Source: Thiosulfativibrio sp964387695 (GTDB lineage: Bacteria; Pseudomonadota; Gammaproteobacteria; Thiomicrospirales; Thiomicrospiraceae). From it: a stretch of 8,807 nt of DNA. Location: positions 1-8,807 of the forward strand of contig CAYLXI010000074.1 of the NCBI GenBank assembly GCA_964387695.1, written 5' to 3'. The translations under genes and the position numbers were made by a program. Positions 1 through 7,655 of the stretch are shown here, in pieces. The first letter of the stretch is position 1; each line of letters opens with the position of its first letter. The notes under the pieces were generated by a model that did not search any database, had not been told where the DNA came from, and saw only the letters and a program-made list of their open reading frames with translations.

Positions 1-210
1 AATTTCTGATTTGTCAGACAATTCATGACCATGATGTGGTAAGCCTAAAATTAAAGTTTTACCTTTAATAACAATATGAACACGATTATTAGCAGTTGAA
101 ATTTCTGCACCAAAATGCTCCAAGGTGTGCTTTAATTTTTTCAAATCTATATTAGAAGAAATTGGATGGGCGAAGACTTTCTGGATAAGAGTGAAATGTT
201 TATGACTCAT
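1..210 (-). CDS. HicA-like small protein, C-terminus beyond the window
   Basis: An open frame of 70 codons starts with ATG at 208-210 and runs leftward off the window without a stop. A good Shine-Dalgarno sequence, AAGGAA (216-221), lies 5 bases before the ATG, which supports the start. Visible features are an N-terminal helix-like stretch with an AHPIS motif (residues 14-18), a second helical segment (22-33) ending in a glycine turn at HFGAE, then a strand-rich part with NNRVHIVI (41-48) and PHHGHEL (58-64). This layout, with one His in the first strand and a P-H-H-G-type turn, matches HicA-fold (double-stranded-RNA-binding-like) proteins annotated as HicA family toxins in proteobacteria. 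Classic HicA is an mRNA interferase neutralised by HicB. No hicB lies between this gene and dnaE; one could lie downstream, off the left edge. Toxicity is not established. It could equally be a stand-alone conserved protein of the same fold. Confidence 0.62.
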   Translation of the reverse strand, partial: MSHKHFTLIQKVFAHPISSNIDLKKLKHTLEHFGAEISTANNRVHIVIKGKTLILGLPHHGHELSDKSEI

Positions 211-228
211 GTTTTTTCCTTATTTTTT

Positions 229-274
229 TATAATAAATCACCTTTATTATACTCCTAAAATACTGTAATATTAC
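229..274 (-). promoter_or_regulatory. Candidate promoter/operator for the HicA-like gene
   Basis: On the minus strand a perfect TATAAT lies at 251-246, about 36 bases before the ATG, but no good -35 is present at 16-18 bases spacing. The -10 forms one arm of a perfect 9-bp inverted repeat (229-237 and 243-251, loop 238-242) covering the expected start of transcription. A second, 10-bp perfect palindrome, GTAATATTAC, sits at 265-274, about where the -35 should be. Palindromes over both core elements are what a repressor site would look like, but in such AT-rich DNA they may be chance. The gap contains no U-tract hairpin that could end dnaE transcription, so read-through from dnaE is also possible. 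Confidence 0.35.
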
Positions 275-286
275 GCCACTGCAAAA

Positions 287-3200
287 TTAATTAATCACCT
301 CTGGATGCCATCCTTGAACTCTTAAAGAATCTAACAAATCATCTTCTGGTAAGATATGATTTTCTTCACCAGTCACCATTTGCACCTTTGCATTTTGGTT
401 TTTATAGTTAATGACAATAGGCAATCCTGCTTGATGCTCTGATACTTTATAATCTTCTAGTAAATAGGCTAATTCTTTAATTTTTTCTTTGGTAACTTTA
501 TTATTTGCTTGTAATTTAATTGCTCGGGATTTTTCTGTTCGATATTCTGCTAAAGAAACCACCTGTTCTGCATCGATCTTAATTCCACCGTTAAAAGTAT
601 CTTCTGCGACTTCTCCATACACTAAAATAACGGTATCAGGGATAAGTATTTTTTGCGATGATTCATACACCGCAGGCCTTAAAACCACATCTAAACGAGC
701 GGTTTGATCATCTAGAGAAACAAAACCCATTTTAGAGCCTGACTTGGTAACCTTGCCCCTTGCTTCAACAATTAAACCTGCTGCCCACTTTTTATTCCAT
801 TTTTCTGGCTTTAGGGATTTAAGTTGATAGCCAACAATATCATTAAGTTCTTTACGATAAGATTCAATGGGATGCCCCGTCATATAATGACCAAGTATGT
901 TTTTTTCTAGCTTAAGTTTTTCTTTTTCAAAATACTCAACAACATCCAATAAAACATTAGAGTTTTCTTCTTCAAAATACTCTGTATTGCCAAATAAATC
1001 TTCTTGCCCCGTTTCTAAATCTTTCTGTTTTTTATCGGCTTTTTTCAATGCCATAGGCACACTTTGTAACATGGCTTGGCGGTTATTATGCAAGCAATCA
1101 AAAGCACCCGATAAAATTAAGGCTTCTATCACCCGTTTATTTGCCTTTTTATTGACCCGCATACAAAAATCAAATAAGTCTTTATAATCTCCATTCGCAT
1201 TTCTTTCTGCAATAACGCCCTCTAAAGCAGCTTCTCCAGCTCCTTTTAAAGCACCTAGACCATAATAAAGCTCTTCTTCTCCTTTTGGTTTGCCTTTAAA
1301 AGATTTAAAGTGTATTTGGCATTCATTAATATTAGGTTGGCGAATTTTTAATCCCATCGAATAACATTCATTAACCATATGAACCACCTTCTCGGTATTG
1401 TCCATATCTGAAGAGATTTGAGCTGCCATAAATTCAGAAGGATAATGGGTTTTAAGCCAGGAAGATTGATAAGAAACTAGGGCGTAAGCGGCGGAATGAG
1501 ATTTATTAAAACCATAACCAGCAAACTTTTCAACCAAGTCGAATATCTTCATCGCAAGGTCGCCATCAACATTAATACTTAGTGCTCCTTCTTTAAAGAC
1601 CGATCGTTGTTTTGCCATTTCTTCGGGTTTCTTTTTACCCATAGCACGGCGAAGCATATCTGCTCCACCTAGCGTATATCCTGCTAAAACCTGAGCAATT
1701 TGCATAACTTGCTCTTGATATAAAATAACCCCATAGGTTGGTTCTAAAATAGGTTGCAATGACATATGCTGATATTGCGCATCAGGATAGGAGACTTTTT
1801 CTTTTCCGTGCTTTCGGGCAATAAAATTATCAACCATGCCAGATTCCAAAGGACCAGGGCGAAACAAAGCAACCAAAGCAATAATATCTTCAAAGCAATC
1901 TGGCTTTAATTTTACAATCAAGCTTTGCATCCCTGAAGATTCTAGCTGAAAAATTCCTGTCGTTTTACCAGTTTTAATCATTTCAAATACTTTAGCATCA
2001 TCTAGGGGAATGCGTTCTATCTCAACAAAACTTTCTTCACCTTTTTTCTTTGAGCTATTAATTTCTTGCAATGCCCAATCAATAATCGTAAGAGTTCTTA
2101 ACCCTAAAAAGTCAAATTTTACCAGCCCTGCTGCTTCTACATCATCTTTGTCTAGTTGCGTCATCACATTAGAGCCATCTGCATCGCACAAAATAGGGCA
2201 AAAATTATCTAGGGGTTTAGGGCCAATAACCACCCCACCTGCATGTTTGCCCGTGTTTCTAACGGTACCCTCTAGCTTTAAAGCAAAGTCTAATAAAGTT
2301 TTAATATCTTCTTCATTGTCATATCTTTCTTTCATTAAGGGCTCTTGTATCAAAGCATCTTTAAGCTTAATCCCCAAATCATTGGGAATAAGTTTAGCCA
2401 CACTGTCCACCAAGCCGTAACCTAATGCTAAAACTCTTCCTACATCTCGCACCACAGCTTTGGCAGCCATAGTACCAAAGGTCACTATTTGTGATACATG
2501 GTCGCGTCCGTAATTACGGGCAACATAATCAATCACTTCATCACGACGATCCATGCAAAAATCAACATCGAAATCAGGCATGGACAATCTTTCTGGGTTC
2601 AAAAAGCGTTCAAATAGCAAGTCATATTCTAAAGGATCAAGGTCGGTAATCTTTAACACATAAGCTACCAGAGAGCCAGCTCCAGAACCCCGTCCTGGTC
2701 CTACTGGAACTCCTTGGTCTTTACCCCATTGAATAAAATCAGCAACAATAAAAAAATAGCCTGGAAAACCCATTTGAATAATAATATCTAGCTCAAATTT
2801 TAATCGCTCATCATATTCTTGGCGTTTTTCACTAAATTCTTGTGGCGAAAGATGTCCAAACAAAAATTCTAAACGAGCATTTAAACCTTTGTTAGATTCT
2901 GTAATAAAGTATTGAGCTTCTGTCATGCCTTCAGGAATTGGAAAATCAGGTAAAAAATAAGTCCCTAAAGTTAAATCTAGGCTACAACGACGTGCAATTT
3001 CAACTGTATTTTCAATGGCTTCAGGAATATCAGCAAACAGCTCAATCATCTCTTCTGAGGTACGAAAATATTGATTTTCATTATATTTTTTAGGGCGGCT
3101 ACTATCTTCTAGCACAAACCCTTGATTAATACAGACTCTTACTTCATGGGCATCGAAGTCTTCAGGGGTTTCAAACCGTATATCATTGGTTGCCACCACA

Positions 3201-3784
3201 GGAATATCATGGTCACTGGCTATTTCAATCGCATCAGAAATATAATTTTCTTCATTTTCTCTTCCTGTACGAACCAGCTCTAAATAAAATCTTTCAGGAA
3301 AATATTTTTTCCACCAATTTAACCTAGTAACAATCAAATCAGGTTTTTTAGATAATATCGCCTGACCAATATCCCCTTCTCTTGCACCAGATAAAACAAT
3401 CAAGCCTTTATTAAACTCTGCCAACCAACTCTGCTTAATTAAAGCCCTGTTATAATGATTAACTACCTTCTGATTCTTTAAATAAGCTTTGGAAATAAGA
3501 TGAGAAAGGTTTAAATATCCCTGTTCATTTTGACACAAAAGTACAATATTAAAAAACTCTCCGCTTTCAGATTCAATTAAAACATCTGCTCCAATAATGG
3601 GTTTAATGCCTGAGTGAATGGCGGAGGTATAAAACTTAATTAATGCAAATAAGTTAATATGATCCGTTAGAGCGATAGCGGGTTGTTGAGCCCTTTCTGC
3701 TAAAGAGATTAAATCCTTAACTTTAAGGGTAGAATCCACAACGGAATATTCAGAATGTACATGAAGATGAACAAATTTTGACAT
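287..3784 (-). CDS. dnaE: DNA polymerase III subunit alpha (replicative polymerase)
   Basis: The 1165-residue product is close to the E. coli DnaE length (1160) and collinear with it. It is the catalytic subunit of the replicative holoenzyme. In order: PHP domain (about 1-270, starting FVHLHVHSEYS); polymerase palm/thumb with GPGRGSGAGS (362-371) and the catalytic PDFDVDF block, where Asp404 and Asp406 match E. coli Asp401 and Asp403; third catalytic Asp558 in VKFDFLG; fingers with the FRPGPL and KFAGYGFNKSHSAAY blocks; a helix-hairpin-helix region (about 835-895); the internal beta-clamp motif QEDLF (927-931); an OB fold (about 1000-1075); and the C-terminal tau-contacting region. The PHP metal site is only partly kept, so proofreading probably needs a separate DnaQ (family knowledge plus inference). 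The ATG is firm because an in-frame stop lies 13 bases upstream. The ribosome binding site is weak. The usual E. coli neighbours (lpxB, rnhB, accA) are absent here. Confidence 0.98.
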   Translation of the reverse strand: MSKFVHLHVHSEYSVVDSTLKVKDLISLAERAQQPAIALTDHINLFALIKFYTSAIHSGIKPIIGADVLIESESGEFFNIVLLCQNEQGYLNLSHLISKAYLKNQKVVNHYNRALIKQSWLAEFNKGLIVLSGAREGDIGQAILSKKPDLIVTRLNWWKKYFPERFYLELVRTGRENEENYISDAIEIASDHDIPVVATNDIRFETPEDFDAHEVRVCINQGFVLEDSSRPKKYNENQYFRTSEEMIELFADIPEAIENTVEIARRCSLDLTLGTYFLPDFPIPEGMTEAQYFITESNKGLNARLEFLFGHLSPQEFSEKRQEYDERLKFELDIIIQMGFPGYFFIVADFIQWGKDQGVPVGPGRGSGAGSLVAYVLKITDLDPLEYDLLFERFLNPERLSMPDFDVDFCMDRRDEVIDYVARNYGRDHVSQIVTFGTMAAKAVVRDVGRVLALGYGLVDSVAKLIPNDLGIKLKDALIQEPLMKERYDNEEDIKTLLDFALKLEGTVRNTGKHAGGVVIGPKPLDNFCPILCDADGSNVMTQLDKDDVEAAGLVKFDFLGLRTLTIIDWALQEINSSKKKGEESFVEIERIPLDDAKVFEMIKTGKTTGIFQLESSGMQSLIVKLKPDCFEDIIALVALFRPGPLESGMVDNFIARKHGKEKVSYPDAQYQHMSLQPILEPTYGVILYQEQVMQIAQVLAGYTLGGADMLRRAMGKKKPEEMAKQRSVFKEGALSINVDGDLAMKIFDLVEKFAGYGFNKSHSAAYALVSYQSSWLKTHYPSEFMAAQISSDMDNTEKVVHMVNECYSMGLKIRQPNINECQIHFKSFKGKPKGEEELYYGLGALKGAGEAALEGVIAERNANGDYKDLFDFCMRVNKKANKRVIEALILSGAFDCLHNNRQAMLQSVPMALKKADKKQKDLETGQEDLFGNTEYFEEENSNVLLDVVEYFEKEKLKLEKNILGHYMTGHPIESYRKELNDIVGYQLKSLKPEKWNKKWAAGLIVEARGKVTKSGSKMGFVSLDDQTARLDVVLRPAVYESSQKILIPDTVILVYGEVAEDTFNGGIKIDAEQVVSLAEYRTEKSRAIKLQANNKVTKEKIKELAYLLEDYKVSEHQAGLPIVINYKNQNAKVQMVTGEENHILPEDDLLDSLRVQGWHPEVIN

Positions 3785-3863
3785 AATATAAAGTTTTCAA
3801 GGGTATAATTAGCAAATATTTTAAGCTAAAACATAAGCTCCGTACAGACTTCTATAAATAAAA
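3778..3863 (+). promoter_or_regulatory. Divergent dnaE-aat intergenic region with candidate aat promoters
   Basis: This 79-base gap separates two divergent genes. Facing aat, a perfect TTGACA (3778-3783) overlaps the dnaE start codon, and a perfect TATAAT lies at 3804-3809. The 20-base spacing is longer than the usual 16-18, so the pair is only a candidate. A second -10-like box, TATAAA (3853-3858), ends 5 bases before the aat ATG; transcription from it would give a nearly leaderless mRNA. No convincing Shine-Dalgarno sequence is seen for either gene. No clear promoter for dnaE was recognised on the minus strand. Confidence 0.35.
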
Positions 3864-4604
3864 ATGCAACAACCCTATTGGCTTGATACTCACCCCATTA
3901 AATTTCCGCCCTCCAACCTAGCTCTTACAGATCCTGATGGACTTTTAGCTGTAGGTGGCGACTTAACGCCTGAATGGCTGCTAAAGGCATATAGCAAAGG
4001 AATATTTCCTTGGTTTAATGAAGATGAACACATTTTATGGTGGACACCTAATCCAAGATCTGTTTTATTTATTGCTGATTTAAAAGTCAGAAAAAGCTTA
4101 AAACAAGCAATTCGTAAGCAACAATTTAAGATTACTTTAGATACCGCATTTTCAGAAACCGTTCAAAATTGTGCCAAAATTACCAGGCCTGGTCAAGATG
4201 GAACTTGGATTTCAGATAGAATGTACAAATCCTATCAAAAGCTGCATGACAAAGGTCATGCACATTCCGTTGAGGTTTGGCAAAAAGAAAAGCTGGTAGG
4301 TGGATTGTATGGCGTAGCTATTGGTAAAGTTTTTTTTGGTGAGTCTATGTTTTCTAAAGCATCAGATGCCTCTAAAATAGCTCTTGTCGCCCTCTGCGGA
4401 CAACTAAGTGAGTGGGGGTTTAATATAATTGATACACAAGTAGAGACCGCACATTTAAAATCATTGGGAGCACAGCTTATTACCCGAACTCATTTCGAAT
4501 CTTTATTAAAAGCCGACACAGTAAAAGAGTTTCTCCCACAAAAATGGCATCTTACATATAACTGGGAAGCCGTTTATCTTAACACTTATCACAACGAACA
4601 ATAA
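3864..4604 (+). CDS. aat: Leucyl/phenylalanyl-tRNA-protein transferase
   Basis: This cytoplasmic enzyme transfers Leu or Phe from aminoacyl-tRNA to the N-terminal Lys or Arg of proteins, making N-degrons that ClpS hands to ClpAP. The 246 residues compare with 234 in E. coli. Diagnostic blocks are FPPSNLAL with GLLAVGGDL (14-34), GIFPWFN (46-52), ILWWTPNPR (57-65), DGTWIS (112-117), HSVEVW (134-139), GGLYGVAIGKVFFGESMFS (146-164) and IIDTQ (188-192). Glu160, Asp190 and Gln192 correspond to the E. coli active-site residues Glu156, Asp186 and Gln188. ATG 3864 is the only reasonable start: an in-frame TAA lies at 3855-3857 and the next Met is residue 120. There is no obvious Shine-Dalgarno sequence. 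The gene stands alone on its strand, and its last 26 bases overlap the oppositely oriented stress-protein gene. Its partners clpS and clpA are not in the window. Confidence 0.97.
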   Translation: MQQPYWLDTHPIKFPPSNLALTDPDGLLAVGGDLTPEWLLKAYSKGIFPWFNEDEHILWWTPNPRSVLFIADLKVRKSLKQAIRKQQFKITLDTAFSETVQNCAKITRPGQDGTWISDRMYKSYQKLHDKGHAHSVEVWQKEKLVGGLYGVAIGKVFFGESMFSKASDASKIALVALCGQLSEWGFNIIDTQVETAHLKSLGAQLITRTHFESLLKADTVKEFLPQKWHLTYNWEAVYLNTYHNEQ

Positions 4605-5019
4605 AAACACTGCCTATCGCACGATCGGATATAGCTAAACTACAAGATCCAAGCAGCCGTTGATTATTACGAGATCTTTTACGACGGCAACCAATCATAA
4701 TCAAATCTGACTTAAACTTTTCTTCTTCTTTAAGAATTTGTATAGATTTTTTGCCTTGCCGTAGAGTTAAAGAAACTTTATTTTCACTAAAATAATCTTC
4801 AGCTAACTTTTTAAGTTGCAGTTTAAACTCTGTCTTTAATTTTTTTTGAGCTCCTTCAGGAAAAAAACTGCCAACTAATGGCATGCCATAATCTGGTAAA
4901 ACTGCCAACAAATTAATTTCAGCATCAAATTTTGATGCCATTTCAGATGATTGCAAACATAATTTGGCGGTAATTCCAGGGGTATGTATATCAACGGGTA
5001 CAAGAATTCTTGAAATCAC
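4579..5019 (-). CDS. Universal stress protein (UspA family) of the TRAP operon
   Basis: The 146-residue product has the USP layout: first strand ISRILVPVD with the nucleotide-contacting Asp10, helix 19-31, strand INLLAVLP (35-42), a long helix (58-78), and the C-terminal nucleotide loop region SDLIMIGCRRKRS to RLLGS with final strand SVFIV (104-141). The usual G-2x-G-9x-G-S/T loop is altered: Gly110 and Gly124-Ser125 are present, the middle Gly is Arg113, and the loop is one residue longer and strongly basic. The protein ends CDKC. The start is GTG (5017-5019), sharing one base with the permease TAG stop, so translation is probably coupled; AAGAG (5029-5033) may serve as Shine-Dalgarno. USPs next to TRAP genes are known: Halomonas TeaD binds ATP and lowers TeaABC uptake. 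A similar modulating role is inferred here. Whether it binds ATP is uncertain given the altered loop. Confidence 0.88.
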   Translation of the reverse strand: MISRILVPVDIHTPGITAKLCLQSSEMASKFDAEINLLAVLPDYGMPLVGSFFPEGAQKKLKTEFKLQLKKLAEDYFSENKVSLTLRQGKKSIQILKEEEKFKSDLIMIGCRRKRSRNNQRLLGSCSLAISDRAIGSVFIVRCDKC

Positions 5020-7634
5020 TAGGCTACACTCTTAATAGATTTATTTTCATTATCCTTATTATCACCTTTTTTTGCAATCCTCCTTTTTTGACTAAACCAA
5101 ACAAGAGCCATTAACAAGGCGGCTAAAATATAGAACCAATGCTTTGCAGGGCGTTCGTTTTCAACCTGAACGCTGACAATTTCCCAGTCAAAATCAATTT
5201 TTTGTCTGGCAGCCACCCCACCAAAACTTATATTTTCAACAATCATTTTGCCGTCCTCTTCCCTTAGCTCTAAACCTGCGGCATTTAATAAACGATCCCT
5301 ACCTGATCCTAGCTCCCCTAAAGGTAGCATAACGATTTTATCAACATGCCCGCCTTCTAAAGTTTCACCCATAACTTGCAAGCGAATTTGTGCTCTTTCG
5401 GGCATGTCTTCTGCTATTTGATAAATTTGTGTTGCGTCAACCGCACTGAGTGGTGGATGAATTTTGTCCATAAAAAACCCAGGGCGAAATAAAATAAAGG
5501 CTATTAATAATAAAACAATGGCTTCCCAAAACTTATTTCTGGTTAGCAGCCAGCCTTGAGTCACTGAAGCAAAGAGTAGCATTGCAAATACTGCCGAGGT
5601 AAACACTACAAACAAATGAATAGGCCCAGTAATCCCTATGAGTAACAATTCGGTATTAAAAATAAACATAAAAGGCAAAATAGCCGTTCTTATGTCGTAG
5701 AAAAACCCTTGTACTCCTGTTCTTATTGGGTCTGCCCCTGAAATTGCAGCGGCTGCATAGGCAGCAAGACCCACTGGTGGCGTTGAATCCGCCAAAATAC
5801 CAAAATAAAACACAAATAAATGCACCGCAATTAATGGCACAATAAGACCAGAATCTGCTCCTAAAGCGACAATAACTGGTGCCATAAGGCTAGAAACAAC
5901 AATATAGTTGGCAGTAGTTGGTAACCCCATGCCTAATATTAAACTTAAAATTGCGGTAAAAATTAGCATTAACAGTAAGTGACCGCCAGAAACATAATCT
6001 ACCACTTCTGCTAGAACTAAACCAACACCTGTTAGGGTGACTACTCCAATAATAATTCCTGCGGCTGCCGTGGCAATACCAATACCTATCATGTTTCTTG
6101 CCCCAGAAACCATGCCTTCTTGAAGGTCTATCCAACCATCTTTCCAGCGACTCATAGGATTATTTTCATCACGAAACAGTGCTTTTAGGTATTTGTGAGA
6201 AATAAGAATAAAAACCATACCAACGGTTGCCCAAAAAGCTGATAGGCTAGGGGAAAGCCTAATAACCGTTAAGCACCAAATTAAAACAATAATTGGCAAC
6301 ATGAAATATAGCCCAGATTTAACCACTGCACCCACTTCAGGCAGTTCGGTAATCTCATCACTGCGACCCAAATCTGGATATTTAACCGCTACTTTTAACA
6401 ATAAAACATAGGCTATTACAAATAATACCGCAGAAATCCAGGGTGTTGCATCACCTGCTACATCACTTAACCACCCCAACCCATAAAACATGGCTAAAGA
6501 TAGCCCCATAATAATGATTACCACTGTCATAAAGGTAAAAATTCTTTGTAGAGCAGTCTTTTTAACCCGTCTAGGCAAACCTACCATACCCGCTTTACAG
6601 GCTTCTAAATGTACCATGTAAACTAAAGCGACATAGGCTATAGAAGCAGGCAAAATGGCGTGTTTAATGACTTCTACATAAGAAACACCAACAAACTCGA
6701 CCATTAAAAATGCGGCAGCTCCCATTACTGGAGGCGTTAATTGTCCGTTGGTTGAAGATGCAACTTCAATCGCACCTGCTTTTACCGAGGTAAAGCCAAC
6801 TTTTTTCATTAAAGGAATCGTAAAAGTTCCTGTGGTGACTACATTGGCAATAGATGAGCCTGAGACGATACCTGTTAGTCCAGAGGAAACCACTGCTGCT
6901 TTAGCAGGCCCGCCCTTCATATGACCTAACATGGAATAAGCAACCCAAATAAAGTAATTACCTGCCCCTGCTCTTTCTAGCAAAGAGCCAAAAAGAACAA
7001 ACAAAAACACCATAGATACCGAAACACCTAAAGCCACTCCAAACACGCCTTCTTGTGTAAGCCAAAGATGGCTCATAGCTCTAGAAAAAGAAGCACCTTT
7101 CCATGCCATGACATCTGGAGCGAGGTGACCAAAAAACATATAAGCCAAAAAAACCAGTGCAATAATCATCAAAGGGGATCCTAAAGCTCGCCGTGAGGCC
7201 TCAAGAACCAATACCACCCCTATTCCAGAAATAACAAGATCCATTGTTGTAGGTAAACCAGGTCTGTGAGCAAGACTGTCTGCAAAAACAGCGAGGTACA
7301 TCACAACCATGACACCTACAAATGCGAACACCCAATCTAGAAAAGGAACATGACCACGAGGAGAAGAACGAAGGGCTGGATAGGCTAAAAAACCTAGAAA
7401 TAGAGCAAAAGATAAATGTATAGTACGAGTATCGGTATTATTTAATACGGGAATATAATCCGAGACCATAAAAGGAACTGGCGAGGAAATCCATAGTTGA
7501 AATATAGACCAAGCAAATGCTGTCCAAAATAGTAACTTTTTAACAAACCCTTTAGGGTTTCTTGCTCCTATATCAGACTCTGCAACCATTTCTTCTAATG
7601 CAGACTCATCCACTTTATTTCTAACACTTACCAT
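5019..7634 (-). CDS. TAXI-type TRAP transporter permease, fused DctQM with C-terminal DUF3394-like domain
   Basis: This 871-residue inner-membrane protein fuses the small (4-helix, DctQ-like) and large (DctM-like) TRAP subunits, as is usual for TAXI systems. It should use a cation gradient to import the solute delivered by the binding protein. Visible parts are a cytoplasmic N-terminus (1-33); the DctQ-like helices at about 34-50, 72-89, 101-118 and 133-148; and the DctM-like core with GIVSGSSIANVVTTGTF (255-271), STNGQLTPPVMGAAAF (294-309), LGMGLPTTANYIV (567-579) and ADSTPPVGLAAYAAAA (615-630). A helix at 703-716 leads into a soluble domain (about 717-832) resembling DUF3394. A last helix (833-848) precedes a basic tail (KRRIAKK), so the domain is predicted to be periplasmic. 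The ATG has a good Shine-Dalgarno sequence, AAGGT (7642-7646), 7 bases away. The gene is second in its operon. The substrate cannot be read from sequence. Confidence 0.95.
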   Translation of the reverse strand: MVSVRNKVDESALEEMVAESDIGARNPKGFVKKLLFWTAFAWSIFQLWISSPVPFMVSDYIPVLNNTDTRTIHLSFALFLGFLAYPALRSSPRGHVPFLDWVFAFVGVMVVMYLAVFADSLAHRPGLPTTMDLVISGIGVVLVLEASRRALGSPLMIIALVFLAYMFFGHLAPDVMAWKGASFSRAMSHLWLTQEGVFGVALGVSVSMVFLFVLFGSLLERAGAGNYFIWVAYSMLGHMKGGPAKAAVVSSGLTGIVSGSSIANVVTTGTFTIPLMKKVGFTSVKAGAIEVASSTNGQLTPPVMGAAAFLMVEFVGVSYVEVIKHAILPASIAYVALVYMVHLEACKAGMVGLPRRVKKTALQRIFTFMTVVIIIMGLSLAMFYGLGWLSDVAGDATPWISAVLFVIAYVLLLKVAVKYPDLGRSDEITELPEVGAVVKSGLYFMLPIIVLIWCLTVIRLSPSLSAFWATVGMVFILISHKYLKALFRDENNPMSRWKDGWIDLQEGMVSGARNMIGIGIATAAAGIIIGVVTLTGVGLVLAEVVDYVSGGHLLLMLIFTAILSLILGMGLPTTANYIVVSSLMAPVIVALGADSGLIVPLIAVHLFVFYFGILADSTPPVGLAAYAAAAISGADPIRTGVQGFFYDIRTAILPFMFIFNTELLLIGITGPIHLFVVFTSAVFAMLLFASVTQGWLLTRNKFWEAIVLLLIAFILFRPGFFMDKIHPPLSAVDATQIYQIAEDMPERAQIRLQVMGETLEGGHVDKIVMLPLGELGSGRDRLLNAAGLELREEDGKMIVENISFGGVAARQKIDFDWEIVSVQVENERPAKHWFYILAALLMALVWFSQKRRIAKKGDNKDNENKSIKSVA

Positions 7635-7655
7635 AAAACTTACCTTTAAAGAATC

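Noticed and set aside
229..251. Inverted repeat read as a terminator for dnaE
   Set aside because: The stem is made of A-T pairs only and is followed by A residues, not U residues, on the minus-strand transcript. It fits better as part of a promoter or operator.
489..707. Plus-strand open frame of 72 codons
   Set aside because: It lies wholly antisense within dnaE, resembles no known family and has low-complexity Ser/Thr-rich composition. It is a shadow of the real gene.
897..1187. Plus-strand open frame of 96 codons
   Set aside because: It is antisense to the C-terminal half of dnaE. Its Phe/Ser-rich translation is a by-product of Lys/Glu codons on the other strand.
2010..2420. Plus-strand open frame of 136 codons
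   Set aside because: It is antisense to the conserved dnaE catalytic core, whose protein sequence is fully explained by the minus strand. No ribosome binding site or recognisable domain was seen.
4586..4594. TTATCACAA as a DnaA box near replication genes
   Set aside because: It departs from the TTATCCACA consensus, is single, and lies within the coding overlap. No origin features were seen.
5890..6135. Minus-strand open frame of 81 codons in another frame of the permease gene
   Set aside because: It is an out-of-frame reading of the permease segment, rich in Arg, Trp and Cys, with no family resemblance.
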